From Afifellaceae bacterium (lineage in GTDB: Bacteria > Pseudomonadota > Alphaproteobacteria > Rhizobiales > Afifellaceae), in NCBI GenBank assembly GCA_028281235.1, contig JANQKG010000032.1:1-64000 (forward strand): a stretch of DNA of 64,000 bases, written 5' to 3'. The translations under genes were made by a program, and so were the position numbers. Shown one piece after another: positions 8,467-17,268 of the stretch. Positions within the stretch are counted from its first letter, which is position 1; every line of letters begins with the position of its first letter. A model generated the notes under the pieces. It had not been told where the DNA came from. It ran no database searches and worked only from the letters and a program-made list of their open reading frames with translations.

Positions 8467-9285
8467 AAACGCTTCGACCGGCAGCTGCTCGGCGCGTAGC
8501 GTGGCGTCGATCTCCGCCGTTTCCAGGATTGCCTCCGGTTCAGGCCAGAGCGTCTTGAGGCTCGATCGCAGCATCTTGCGCCGCTGGCCGAAGGCTGCAG
8601 CCGTCACCGCTTCCACAGCGCCGACCGGTAAGGGCTCCGCGTCCGGTTTCGGCTCCAGCCGCACCAATGCCGAAGTCACCTTGGGCGGTGGCGTGAAGGC
8701 ACGCGCCGGCACTTGGAACTGGATTGCCGCGTCGGCCCGCCACCCCGTCAGCACAGCCAGTCGGCCATAATGCTTTGACCCGGGAGTTGCGACGATGCGC
8801 TCCGCCACCTCCTTTTGGAACATCAGCGTCATGCTCATCCAATAGGGCGGCCAAGGCTCCGCCGACAGCCACCCGATAAGCAGCGGTGTGGCGATGTTGT
8901 AGGGCAGGTTGGCGACGATGCGGAGCGGTCGAGCCCCCGCCAGCGCCGCATAGTCAAAGTCGAGCGCATCGCCCTCCCGTATGTCCAGACGTCCCGGCGC
9001 GGCGGCGGCGATGGCCTCAAGCGCCGGCCGCGCGCGTCCATCGCGCTCAATCGCCGTCACCTGCTCCGCGCCTTCAATAAGCAGCGCGCGCGTCAAGCCG
9101 CCGGGCCCGGGGCCGATTTCAACCACATGAGCGCCATCGAGCGGCCCGCCGGCCCGCGCGACCCGGCGCGTCAGGTTCAGGTCGAGCAGAAAGTTCTGGC
9201 CAAGCGCCTTCCGCGCCGCCAAGCCATGCGTGGCGATCACTTCACGCAGCGGCGGGAGCGCGTGAAGCGCATCCGCGTCGGTCAA
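8398..9285 (-). CDS. rsmA: 16S rRNA (adenine1518-N6/adenine1519-N6)-dimethyltransferase
   Basis: RsmA (KsgA) dimethylates two adjacent adenines in the 3' terminal hairpin of 16S rRNA late in 30S assembly, using S-adenosylmethionine. The 295-residue protein has the family start [11 protein letters not shown] motif [15 protein letters not shown], and the catalytic [11 protein letters not shown]. Its start ATG overlaps the pdxA stop (ATGA, 9282-9285). The last 69 bp are antisense to the end of gmk, so its C-terminal residues (about [12 protein letters not shown]) are probably a recent read-through extension. Confidence 0.96.
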   Translation of the reverse strand: MTDADALHALPPLREVIATHGLAARKALGQNFLLDLNLTRRVARAGGPLDGAHVVEIGPGPGGLTRALLIEGAEQVTAIERDGRARPALEAIAAAAPGRLDIREGDALDFDYAALAGARPLRIVANLPYNIATPLLIGWLSAEPWPPYWMSMTLMFQKEVAERIVATPGSKHYGRLAVLTGWRADAAIQFQVPARAFTPPPKVTSALVRLEPKPDAEPLPVGAVEAVTAAAFGQRRKMLRSSLKTLWPEPEAILETAEIDATLRAEQLPVEAFLRLAALFAGLHGRLADGLRVGS

Positions 9286-10301
9286 GAATTCGCCTCGGCG
9301 CGCGCCAGCATGTCCGCCATTTTCAACGCAGCAATCAAACTACCGGCGCGCGCCCTGCCGGTGCCGGCAAGCGGCAGCGCCGTGCCGTGATCGGGCGAAG
9401 TGCGGATGAACGGCAGCCCAAGCGTCACGTTGACGCTTTCGTCGAAAGCGAGAGTCTTGATGGGGATGAGGGCCTGATCGTGATACATGCATAGCGCGGC
9501 GTCGTAGCTCTCACGCGCCTCATCATGAAAGAGGGTGTCGGCGGAGCGTGGGCCGCTCGCTGAAATACCGGCCTGGCGGAGCGCCTCCGCCGCCGGACGC
9601 ACAATGGTCTGATCCTCGTCGCCGAGCATCCCCTCTTCGCCGGCATGCGGATTGAGCCCGGTCAGCGCCAGGCGCGGGCGCACGATGCCGAAACGGCTGG
9701 AAAGCTCCCGTGCGACGATCGTGCCCGTCTCAACAATCAGCTTGATTGTCAGCCGCTCAGGAACCTCCGCGAGCGGGATGTGGACAGTGACCGGCACGAC
9801 GCGAAGCGCAGGACCGGCCAGCATCATCACCGGCGTGGCGGTGCGCCCAAAGAGCTCTTCAGTCAGCGTGCCGAGATATTCCGTGTGCCCGGGAAAGCCG
9901 AAACCGGCCGCATCGAGCGCCTTTTTCTGGACCGGATTGGTGACGACGGCCGCCGCGGCGCCTGAGCGCACCAGCGCGACCGCTTTGTGGATCGATTGCA
10001 CCACGGCGCCCGTGTCGCCGGAATCGACCTGGCCCGGCGCGCCGGCCAGGCGGGGCGCCTCGGCCATGCAGGGGATCGCTTCGGCAAAGACGGTCGCCGC
10101 CTCGGCGGGGGAGGCGGCGGCAACACGGATGGTCTTTCCCATTTTTTTCGCACGGCGGACCAGCACGTCGCTGTCACCGACAAAGATGAACGGCGGGATA
10201 TGCGCGGTTTCCCGCGCCAGCCAAGCCATGATCGTGATGTCGGGGCCGATACCCGCGGGCTCGCCGACCGTCAGCGCCAGCGGCTTGCGCCCATTCTTCA
10301 C
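9282..10301 (-). CDS. pdxA: 4-hydroxythreonine-4-phosphate dehydrogenase
   Basis: PdxA oxidises 4-phosphohydroxy-L-threonine in the deoxyxylulose-5-phosphate-dependent route to pyridoxal phosphate. From the GTG at 10301 the protein is 339 residues and reads [20 protein letters not shown], the family N-terminus. It contains the metal-ligand block [24 protein letters not shown], and ends in the [12 protein letters not shown] region. I preferred this GTG because it overlaps the preceding gene's TGA (GTGA), matching the coupling used throughout this operon; a longer in-frame extension to 10436 lies entirely inside the preceding gene. Confidence 0.95.
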   Translation of the reverse strand: MKNGRKPLALTVGEPAGIGPDITIMAWLARETAHIPPFIFVGDSDVLVRRAKKMGKTIRVAAASPAEAATVFAEAIPCMAEAPRLAGAPGQVDSGDTGAVVQSIHKAVALVRSGAAAAVVTNPVQKKALDAAGFGFPGHTEYLGTLTEELFGRTATPVMMLAGPALRVVPVTVHIPLAEVPERLTIKLIVETGTIVARELSSRFGIVRPRLALTGLNPHAGEEGMLGDEDQTIVRPAAEALRQAGISASGPRSADTLFHDEARESYDAALCMYHDQALIPIKTLAFDESVNVTLGLPFIRTSPDHGTALPLAGTGRARAGSLIAALKMADMLARAEANS

Positions 10302-11269
10302 CGGTACTCGATGACGGCGTCGGAGCGTAGGTCCCGCAGATAGCGGCGGGCAAGCAAAGCGCCGCGCTCGCTGGACAACTCCTGTCTCGCCTCCACGGCC
10401 GCCTCCGTCTGTCCGGCGATCTCGTTCTTGGCGCACACGCCGAGGAGCTCATAACCCTCTTTGATCTGGTTCGGCTCAGAGATGCCACCCACATCAAGCT
10501 CCGCCAATTTGTCACGAAGGTTGGGCGGAAGCTGACTCTCTTCGCGCCGTACAGGCTGCTTCACAACGATCCCCGGCCTGCCGGCGACCTGCTGCAGCGT
10601 CTGGTCGCAGCCTCGAAACTCGCTGCGGAACGCGGCCGCTTCGCGCCGCTTCTGCGCCTGTGTGCCGGAGCCTGCACCCTCCGGGACGACGAAGACGATC
10701 TGCTGCACGAGGTATTCCGTGGCCTTCCGGTCCTGCTCCTCCGCTTCGCGCCCGGTGAGTGCCGCCGCGACGTCCTGGTCAGTGATGTTCACGGTGGCGC
10801 GGAAGCGGCTGCGGACGATCCGTGACCAGCCCAGATTGGCGCGCAAGAAGTCCTTGAACGTCTGAGGATCAAAGCCCGACTGACGCATGGCCTGGCTGAA
10901 CTGCGCCGGAGACAGCTTGGCGGCGCGCGCCCTGTTGGCAAACTCCGCCTCGACTTCGTCATCGGAGACCTGGACGCGCCGGCGCTGCGCCTCCTGCACC
11001 ATAAGCCGCTCGTCGATCAGTTGCTCAATCGCAGCCTTCTCGCCCTGCTGGCCGCGCGTGAAGGTCCGCACCATCCTAGTGCGCTGCTGCACGTCGTAGC
11101 TTGTGATGGGCTGATCGTTCACCAGCACGCGAATGGAGCTTTGGCTCCAGGCGGGGCTCGGCTCCCAGATCAGTAGGGCGGCGAGGCCGGCAAGCGCAGC
11201 CGCAAGCGGCGCGACCTTGCGTGTGGAATGTCCGGCCGCTTTGGTGGGCCGGCGAGTGAACGTGGTCAT
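10298..11269 (-). CDS. SurA N-terminal-domain periplasmic chaperone
   Basis: This 323-residue exported protein is SurA-like: a signal-type hydrophobic stretch (about residues 18-42, ending WSQS), then SIRVLVNDQPITSYDVQQRT, the SurA N-domain start, and IEQLIDERLMVQEAQRRRVQ. E. coli SurA is about 430 residues with two parvulin domains; I do not see a clear parvulin active site here, so it may act only as an outer-membrane protein chaperone. Its position directly after lptD, whose barrel depends on SurA in E. coli, supports that role. Its stop overlaps the pdxA start. Confidence 0.88.
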   Translation of the reverse strand: MTTFTRRPTKAAGHSTRKVAPLAAALAGLAALLIWEPSPAWSQSSIRVLVNDQPITSYDVQQRTRMVRTFTRGQQGEKAAIEQLIDERLMVQEAQRRRVQVSDDEVEAEFANRARAAKLSPAQFSQAMRQSGFDPQTFKDFLRANLGWSRIVRSRFRATVNITDQDVAAALTGREAEEQDRKATEYLVQQIVFVVPEGAGSGTQAQKRREAAAFRSEFRGCDQTLQQVAGRPGIVVKQPVRREESQLPPNLRDKLAELDVGGISEPNQIKEGYELLGVCAKNEIAGQTEAAVEARQELSSERGALLARRYLRDLRSDAVIEYR

Positions 11270-11357
11270 GCGAGCGCTCCGGGCGCTGAAAATGCGAATC
11301 GGGCCGCCACTTTAGCCGCCATTCTGTCGAAAATCCGGCGTTTTGCGCATGGCTGGG

Positions 11358-13754
11358 TTACTCTGAATCCGGCTGCAATTGTGAGCTGAATGTGCTGCCG
11401 GTCAACGTGCGCAGGTTGAAACGGAAGAAAATCTGCTGCTCCGAGGCGAGGTCCGAATAGGGGTCCGTCGTCTCCGAATAGACGGCGGAGAAGTCGAAGC
11501 AGTCGCCGCCATAGGCAAGGCCGAGGCTACGCGAAACCGCCGAACTGCGCTCAATGTCATAGACCAGCGAGCCGAGCACCGACCAATTGTCCACGAACTC
11601 GATGGAGGCGGAGCTGCTTATCTGCTGGCGCTCCTCGAAGATGCCGGCCGATTGGCTGGTGCGATAATAGGCGTAGCCGATGGACGCCGTGCTTGCGCCA
11701 TAGGCGCCCGTGGCGCTGATCTCCGCGCTGTTCACATCAAAGTCGCTGCTGTCGAGCCGCGCCCGCGCGGTTGCCGCCACGCCAAGCCCGGTATTGACGG
11801 TCACGCGCCCGACGAAGTCGGATTCGTCATTCTCAAGGCCGGAGCCCACGCCCGTCTGAGCGTGGTCCTGCAAGGCGAACGAATTCTCCCCGGCAAGCTG
11901 GAAGGACTGGCCGAGCAGGGCGTCTACGGAGGCGCCGTTGGGTAAGAGACCCTGGTAGACGAAGCCGAGATTGGCGCGCACACCGCCCTCCTGGCGGTCG
12001 TAGCCGGAGAATTTGTCCCAGCGGAACAGCGTGGTGTCGTCGAGCACCAGGCTCTGGGAATCCTCATTCGGCAGGTCGCCGGGATGGGCTTCGTCCGGCC
12101 GCACGATAATCTGCGCCTTCGGGCCGAATGTGTGCACCGTAGAGCCAAGCGTCGCCAGGAACGGCCACTCATATTCCACACCGACCGCCGGCATGGCCCG
12201 CGCCAGAACGCGGCTGTCGGAAAGTCCCGCGGCACGATCGTCTGACGCCACCCAGTATGAATCGGCCTGCAAGTAGCTGAACGGCGTGATCAGCTGGCCG
12301 CCTGGGGCGATGAACCGCCGCCGCCAGCTGACGCGGCTGGTGGCGCGGGTGAAGGTTCCCGCAACGCCGGCATAGAATGCCGCAAACGGCGCAGGCGGAT
12401 TGCGCAGATCGCTCTGGTCGCGCGTCAGGCTGGTGAAGTTTGTGTCGACCCGCAACTCGCCGCCGAGGATCGGCCGGCCGACGAGGTAATTGTGGTCGAG
12501 AACCGGGTGCACCAGCGGCTGCTCTTCCTGGTCGTTGTGCACAAATTCGTCGACGGTCGTGGGATCGCCGTCGTCGGGCAACCCTTCCACCGTGTTCTCG
12601 CGCTGCACCTGAAAGCCGTAGCCGCGGAGCTCAAAATTGTTCGTCTGGCTTGAGCCGGCCAGATAGATGGTGGAGGCGAGGTCACTGCTGCCGGCGCCCG
12701 ATATACCGTAATCGCGGTTGAATGTGCGGTCGGTGACCGCATGGAGGTCCCAGCCAAAACCCCAATTGTCGCTTAAGGCGAAATCGCCGGTGGTGCGCAG
12801 GCTGCCGCGGAAGTCGCGGTTGCCGCTCAAGGGCTCGCCGTCTTCGATGAAAGCGTCCTTGTCGCGCTGGAATATCCCCGCCAGCCGGATCGAGTAGGCG
12901 CCGTTCATCAGGCGATGCCGCCATTGCGCCTGAGCGAGCACGCCCTGCCGCGTCAGGAAGGTGGGCGAGAAGGTGATGTCGTAATTCGGCGCCAGATTCC
13001 AAAAAAAAGGCACCGTGACGCCGGAGCCGATCGCGTCGCCGTTGACGACGGAGGGAAGCAGAAAGCCCGTCTTGCGCCGCACGCTTGGATCGGGATGGAA
13101 GAACGCGGGCGCATAGGCGATGGGTATGCCCAAAAACTCAAGCCGCGCATGCCGGTAATAGACAGTGCGCTCCTGGCGATTGTGGATGATGCGCGCCGCC
13201 CGGATTTGCCAAAGCGGCGGTCGATCAGGATGCTTCAGGCAGGTCTTGCAAGCTGTGTAGGTGCCGCGGCGGAAGATCGTGACATTGTCGTCGCGGCGCT
13301 CCGCCTCTTCCGCGGTGAAGCGCGCCTGCTCCGGCGTGATGATGTTGAGGCTCTCCAGAAACCCCTCGCCGAAATCGTCCGTGATATCCAGTCGTTCGGC
13401 GGTGATGACATGCCCGCTCGGCTCCAGCATGCGCACGCCGCCGGAGGCGATCAGACGGCCGGATTTCTGGTCGTATGTGACCCGCTCCGCGTCGACGACA
13501 TAGGCACCATAATAGAGCTGGACATTGCCGATCGCGGTGACCGTCTCGCCATCGAAGTCGTAGACAAGCTCGTCGGCTTCAAGGAGCAGCCGCTGCGTTG
13601 CGGGATCGACCGCGCCGTCGCTAAGGCCCTGTGCTGCCGCCTGCGCACTCAACCCGGCGAGGATGAGGCCGGCCGCGCACGCCGCTATCAGGCCGCAGGC
13701 GCCGGATAGACGGGCGATCAAGTCCCGACCCACACACGCAACGAAGAGCCTCAC
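11358..13754 (-). CDS. lptD: LPS-assembly outer membrane protein LptD
   Basis: LptD is the outer membrane barrel that inserts lipopolysaccharide into the outer leaflet. From the GTG at 13754 it is 798 residues. A signal sequence (GLILAGLSAQAAAQG) leads to an OstA/LptA-like beta-jellyroll (LLLEADELVYDFDGETVTAIG, roughly residues 45-170). The barrel follows, starting around YRHARLEFLGIPIAYAPAF. Two adjacent Cys-containing turns (TACKTCLKHPDRPP) are seen after the jellyroll. The GTG overlaps the lptG stop as GTGA; a longer frame to 13817 would run 67 bp into lptG. Confidence 0.95.
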   Translation of the reverse strand: MRLFVACVGRDLIARLSGACGLIAACAAGLILAGLSAQAAAQGLSDGAVDPATQRLLLEADELVYDFDGETVTAIGNVQLYYGAYVVDAERVTYDQKSGRLIASGGVRMLEPSGHVITAERLDITDDFGEGFLESLNIITPEQARFTAEEAERRDDNVTIFRRGTYTACKTCLKHPDRPPLWQIRAARIIHNRQERTVYYRHARLEFLGIPIAYAPAFFHPDPSVRRKTGFLLPSVVNGDAIGSGVTVPFFWNLAPNYDITFSPTFLTRQGVLAQAQWRHRLMNGAYSIRLAGIFQRDKDAFIEDGEPLSGNRDFRGSLRTTGDFALSDNWGFGWDLHAVTDRTFNRDYGISGAGSSDLASTIYLAGSSQTNNFELRGYGFQVQRENTVEGLPDDGDPTTVDEFVHNDQEEQPLVHPVLDHNYLVGRPILGGELRVDTNFTSLTRDQSDLRNPPAPFAAFYAGVAGTFTRATSRVSWRRRFIAPGGQLITPFSYLQADSYWVASDDRAAGLSDSRVLARAMPAVGVEYEWPFLATLGSTVHTFGPKAQIIVRPDEAHPGDLPNEDSQSLVLDDTTLFRWDKFSGYDRQEGGVRANLGFVYQGLLPNGASVDALLGQSFQLAGENSFALQDHAQTGVGSGLENDESDFVGRVTVNTGLGVAATARARLDSSDFDVNSAEISATGAYGASTASIGYAYYRTSQSAGIFEERQQISSSASIEFVDNWSVLGSLVYDIERSSAVSRSLGLAYGGDCFDFSAVYSETTDPYSDLASEQQIFFRFNLRTLTGSTFSSQLQPDSE

Positions 13755-14827
13755 CCGTCCTCCTGATAGAGCAGCGCGGTTGCGCCCAACAGAAGCGCAA
13801 CGCTCGGCGGCAGCCACGCCGCCAGCACCGGATTGATGATGCCGTTGCTCCCGAGATCGCTGACGATCTCACTCAAAGCATAAAGCAGAAACCCGACAAC
13901 GGCACCAGTAAGGACAAGCCACCAGACCCCGCCGCGGCGGGTCAGACGCAGGCTGACTGTTGCAGCGATCAGAACCATGGCAAGCAGCATGAGCGGCCGG
14001 TTCAGAAGCGCGTGATAAGCCACTGTGAAACTTGCCGGATCAACGCCCGTCCGCTTGGCCGTTTCGATGAAACCCGGCAGCGACCAGATGGAGATCGCCT
14101 CCGGCGAAACGAAGCTGCGCCTGAGTTCCTCCGCGCGAAGCCGCGTGGGAACGTCATAGCGCTCCACCTGCTGCTGCGCGGTTGTGGCCGACATGAGGAG
14201 GGCATCCTTCAAAGCCCACCGATCCCCTTCAAATGCCGCACGGGGGGCGGACGCCTTCTCAAGAAAGTCGCCGTCCTGGTCAAACACGAAGGCGGTGACG
14301 CCAAACAGCGTGTCGCCGTCGGCGCTGGCGGAGCCGGCATGCATGATCGACTGCCGGCCTTCGGCGGTCTGGCGGAACCAGACGCCCTCCACCCGCGGTG
14401 CTTGGCCGGACAGTTCCGCTTCAATCACCTTGGCCCGCTCCTTCATGGAAACGGCGAGGGGATTGAAGAGGGCAGTGGAGAGGACACCGAAGGCGAGCGC
14501 CACCGCAAAGGGCCCGCTGAGGAACCGCCACGCGGACACGCCGCTGGCGCGCGCCACGACCAGCTCCGACTTGCGGGAGAGGTCGATGAGGCTGATCACC
14601 GCGCCGAAAAGGAAGGCGAACGGCAAAAGGCCGTCGAGCAGAATGAGCCCATGCATTGCGGCCAGTCTCAGCCCGAGAAAGGCGGTAAAATCCTCCTGGT
14701 CGGCGTGCCGGCGAACGACCTCAAGATACTCCGCCAGAAGCGCAATCAGGCCGACGGCGACCACGATGATCGCCAGCGTGACGAAGAACCGCCGCGCAAT
14801 GTAGAGACTGAGCCGGCGCACGATCAT
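13751..14827 (-). CDS. lptG: LPS export ABC transporter permease LptG
   Basis: LptG is one of the two inner-membrane subunits of the LptB2FG extractor that pulls LPS from the inner membrane. The 358-residue protein has an N-terminal pair of membrane segments (RRFFVTLAIIVVAVGLIALL), a large periplasmic domain (about residues 130-265, beta-jellyroll-like) and further C-terminal membrane segments. SLIDLSRKSELVVARASGVS is the coupling-helix region that contacts LptB. It overlaps lptF by ATGA and lptD by GTGA. The ATPase lptB is not in this window. Confidence 0.94.
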   Translation of the reverse strand: MIVRRLSLYIARRFFVTLAIIVVAVGLIALLAEYLEVVRRHADQEDFTAFLGLRLAAMHGLILLDGLLPFAFLFGAVISLIDLSRKSELVVARASGVSAWRFLSGPFAVALAFGVLSTALFNPLAVSMKERAKVIEAELSGQAPRVEGVWFRQTAEGRQSIMHAGSASADGDTLFGVTAFVFDQDGDFLEKASAPRAAFEGDRWALKDALLMSATTAQQQVERYDVPTRLRAEELRRSFVSPEAISIWSLPGFIETAKRTGVDPASFTVAYHALLNRPLMLLAMVLIAATVSLRLTRRGGVWWLVLTGAVVGFLLYALSEIVSDLGSNGIINPVLAAWLPPSVALLLGATALLYQEDG

Positions 14828-16029
14828 GGCGATTCCACCGTCTCTTCCACCATCTCTGGGGCACCGCCCAATCGGCGACCGATCAGGCGTCGCACAGCAC
14901 CGGAAACGGCGTCCGCCATGCGCTCCACAGGGGGCATGAACCAGGCGCGCGTGTCATGCAAATTGGCGTAGATGCCGAACGCGATCCCCGACAGCGGTAT
15001 GGCGTAAAGGAACGGGATTGCGGTCGCCACGTTGCGGCTCGCCGACAACGCCGCATAGCCGGCGGCGCGAAACAAAAGGCAAAGCACGACGATGGATACG
15101 GTCGTGAGGCTTCGGCTTTGCCGGTTGGTGCGCGGCCGGCTGAGGAAGGCGAGCGCGACAAGCGCGAACACCAGCACATAAAGCGGCGCGGTGATGCGGT
15201 CGTGAAGCTCTGCGCGTGCGCGTAAGGGGAAGCGGTCGAGATATTGGTCTTCCGTCGGTGGGTCGAGCAAGAAGAGGGTGGAGCGCTCCATCGCCTTGAA
15301 GACCGGCACTGCATCGGCCGGTCCGAACTGGCGAAGATCGAGCGCATAGGTCTCGAATGTGACAACGCCGGCGTCGCCTCCGCCGTGATCGTCCCGCACG
15401 AGATCACCGTTCTGCAGCACCAGGAACGGCCCGCCGGCCTGCTGAACCAGTAGACCGCGCCGCGCGGAGAACGTCCGGGCTTCCTGCGTGTCCCGCACAT
15501 CGCTGATGAAGACATCGCGAAAGCCGCCGTCGGCCGACCGCTCTCGGAAGCTCATGGTGAGTCCTGCCTCCAATTCGCGAAACCCGCCGTCCTGGACCAG
15601 CGTCGCGATCACATCGGCCCGCACGCCCGCAAGGATGGTGCGGAAACCTGCAAGGCTGGCCGGCGCCACGACATTGTGGAATGCGATCAGCACCACAAAG
15701 AGCGCCGCACCGAGGGCGAGGACCGGGCGGCTGATGGCTTTGCCCGACGCGCCGGCCGCCGAGATGATGGGGAGTTCGCTGTCGCTCGTCAGGCTGTTCA
15801 GCGTTACGATGATCCCAACAAGCAGTGCGATCGGCGTGACGATCTGCACCAGAGCCGGCAGACCCAGCCCGGTCATCAGCAGGAACACCCAGATCGCCTG
15901 CCCCTTGGCGGTGACGACGTCGAGCTCGCGCAGGACCAGCGTCACCCACAACGCAGCGGTCATCGCACAGAGCGTCAGGAGAAAGACCTGAGTCGTGCGG
16001 CGCAGGACATATCGTTCAATCAGCGGCAT
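14824..16029 (-). CDS. lptF: LPS export ABC transporter permease LptF
   Basis: LptF is the partner of LptG in the LPS extraction complex. The 401-residue protein starts MPLIERYVLRRTTQVFLL and has the YjgP/YjgQ pattern: two N-terminal membrane segments, the coupling helix VTLNSLTSDSELPIISAAGAS, a periplasmic domain and C-terminal segments. It heads the operon lptF-lptG-lptD-surA-pdxA-rsmA. GGTGGAG precedes the ATG, and immediately upstream of that Shine-Dalgarno lies the closing CTAG of a long hairpin element (16043-16118), which the lptF transcript may carry. Confidence 0.94.
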   Translation of the reverse strand: MPLIERYVLRRTTQVFLLTLCAMTAALWVTLVLRELDVVTAKGQAIWVFLLMTGLGLPALVQIVTPIALLVGIIVTLNSLTSDSELPIISAAGASGKAISRPVLALGAALFVVLIAFHNVVAPASLAGFRTILAGVRADVIATLVQDGGFRELEAGLTMSFRERSADGGFRDVFISDVRDTQEARTFSARRGLLVQQAGGPFLVLQNGDLVRDDHGGGDAGVVTFETYALDLRQFGPADAVPVFKAMERSTLFLLDPPTEDQYLDRFPLRARAELHDRITAPLYVLVFALVALAFLSRPRTNRQSRSLTTVSIVVLCLLFRAAGYAALSASRNVATAIPFLYAIPLSGIAFGIYANLHDTRAWFMPPVERMADAVSGAVRRLIGRRLGGAPEMVEETVESP

Positions 16030-16042
16030 GCTCGCTCCACCG

Positions 16043-16118
16043 CTAGTGTCCCGAATCTGAAGTTCGCATCATTGTTCAGCTCGCTCCGAACGAACTTCAG
16101 ATTCGACAAGGACACTAG
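16043..16118. repeat. Long hairpin element, family F, copy 1
   Basis: An inverted repeat with outer arms CTAGTGTCC / GGACACTAG and inner arms CGAATCTGAAGTTCG / CGAACTTCAGATTCG. A 4-nt bulge (ACAA) on the 3' side separates the two stems, and the loop is 24 nt with CATCATTGTTC. It ends 13 bases from the lptF start codon. The adjacent copy (16134-16212) has the same architecture with compensating changes in its arms. Confidence 0.85.
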
Positions 16119-16133
16119 CAAGATATTGAATCT

Positions 16134-16212
16134 ACAGTGTGGTTTTAGGGTTTGAAGTTCCTATGATGAGCCCGCTGGAACAATGACAGGAACTTCAAAC
16201 CCACCACACTAG
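16134..16212. repeat. Long hairpin element, family F, copy 2 (inverted relative to copy 1)
   Basis: Read on the minus strand: outer arm CTAGTGTGG, inner arm GGGTTTGAAGTTCC, loop with GTCATTGTTCCAGC, then GGAACTTCAAACCC, a TAAAA bulge and CCACACT. Stem lengths, bulge position and loop core match copy 1, but stem bases differ in a paired way. It lies between the PAP2 gene and copy 1. Confidence 0.85.
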
Positions 16213-16286
16213 GGAGTCGCGTTGATCCTTAGCAGATCGCGCAAAATAGCGGCACAATCGGGCAGACTTTGGTCGTGGGCACGGGA

Positions 16287-17084
16287 TCAGGCGCCTGCCC
16301 ACCAGCGGCGAATCTGCCGTCCCTGGCGCGCAAGTGCTGCCTCCACCACGCCGTCGAACGCCGGCGGCCGCCCCTGAAGGACGAGTCTGTCGAGGATGAC
16401 GAGGACGAGCAGCGTCAAAAGCCAGGCGATCAGCACGTCGCTGAGGAAATGCCCCCCAAAGGTGAGGCGCGTGAAGGAGACCGCGACCGCAATCACCAAC
16501 GTCGTCGCCAGAATCGTCGTCCGCCAGTGTCTTGGAACCACGAAGGCCAGCGACACCAGCCAGAATGCCGACGAGGCCTCGCCGGAGACGAACGAGCAAT
16601 TGCGGGCGCATTGATCGGATATCGCCCAGGCTTGGGAGAAGACCGCCTCGCCGCCGAATTCTGTGATCTCGCGCGGCCGGGCGCGCCCCCAGAATTCCTT
16701 CAAGATGCCGTTCACGATGAGGCCGGGGCCGAGGATCAGCCCCCCAAGGCCGAAGAGACTTGCGCGTGGCGTCACCAGGAGCCGGCTGTCGGGCGCGACC
16801 AGCTTGATGAGCGGCGGCGCGGCGAGCGCCAGGCCGACGACCCAGACTGCGATGCTACCGATCTCACGCACGGCGCCTTGAACCGCCGAACGCTGCGCGC
16901 TGAATCCCTCCGCCGGGTCGAAGAACAAGGCGCTCACCGCGAGGTCCAGGCCAGGCCACGCGACAAACAGCAACGAAACCAGCACCAGGAGTGTGGCGGT
17001 GGCGACGAGCGGTTGCGCACGGACCTGCCACCACAACGCGTGGGCGATACTTACCGAGGATCGATTACGGGCCGGTCGTCGCAT
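16287..17084 (-). CDS. PAP2-superfamily membrane phosphatase
   Basis: The 265-residue protein (ATG at 17084) is a PAP2-type lipid phosphatase. Motif 1 is KEFWGRARP, motif 2 is CSFVSGEASSAF and motif 3 is FTRLTFGGHFLSD, with four or more membrane segments around them. In motif 2 the usual PSGH His is replaced by Glu (VSGEA), which other alphaproteobacterial members seem to share; the motif 3 His nucleophile is kept. Substrate is unknown; lipid A or undecaprenyl/phosphatidylglycerol phosphates are options. It is divergent from a PagL-like lipid A deacylase 184 bp away, which favours a lipid A role. A longer frame from 17270 is possible but its first 62 residues look non-coding. Confidence 0.85.
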   Translation of the reverse strand: MRRPARNRSSVSIAHALWWQVRAQPLVATATLLVLVSLLFVAWPGLDLAVSALFFDPAEGFSAQRSAVQGAVREIGSIAVWVVGLALAAPPLIKLVAPDSRLLVTPRASLFGLGGLILGPGLIVNGILKEFWGRARPREITEFGGEAVFSQAWAISDQCARNCSFVSGEASSAFWLVSLAFVVPRHWRTTILATTLVIAVAVSFTRLTFGGHFLSDVLIAWLLTLLVLVILDRLVLQGRPPAFDGVVEAALARQGRQIRRWWAGA

Positions 17085-17268
17085 CCGCGTGGTCCTAGAG
17101 GTTCGGGCCGCCTGACGCCAGCCGGCGCAGCCATTGCCGGCGCCGCCGGCTGCGTTGCCGAGCGGCAACACAGCCCGCCGTGACGCCAAAACACGTGCTG
17201 TTTGCGGATGCAGACGATTGTGACCTGGGAGCCAAACGGGCAGTATCCGGCTCAATAAAGGGGGGTGC

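Noticed and set aside
9282..10436. Longer pdxA start at 10436
   Set aside because: The extra 45 codons lie within the SurA-like gene and lack PdxA similarity; the GTG at 10301 overlapping the upstream stop is better.
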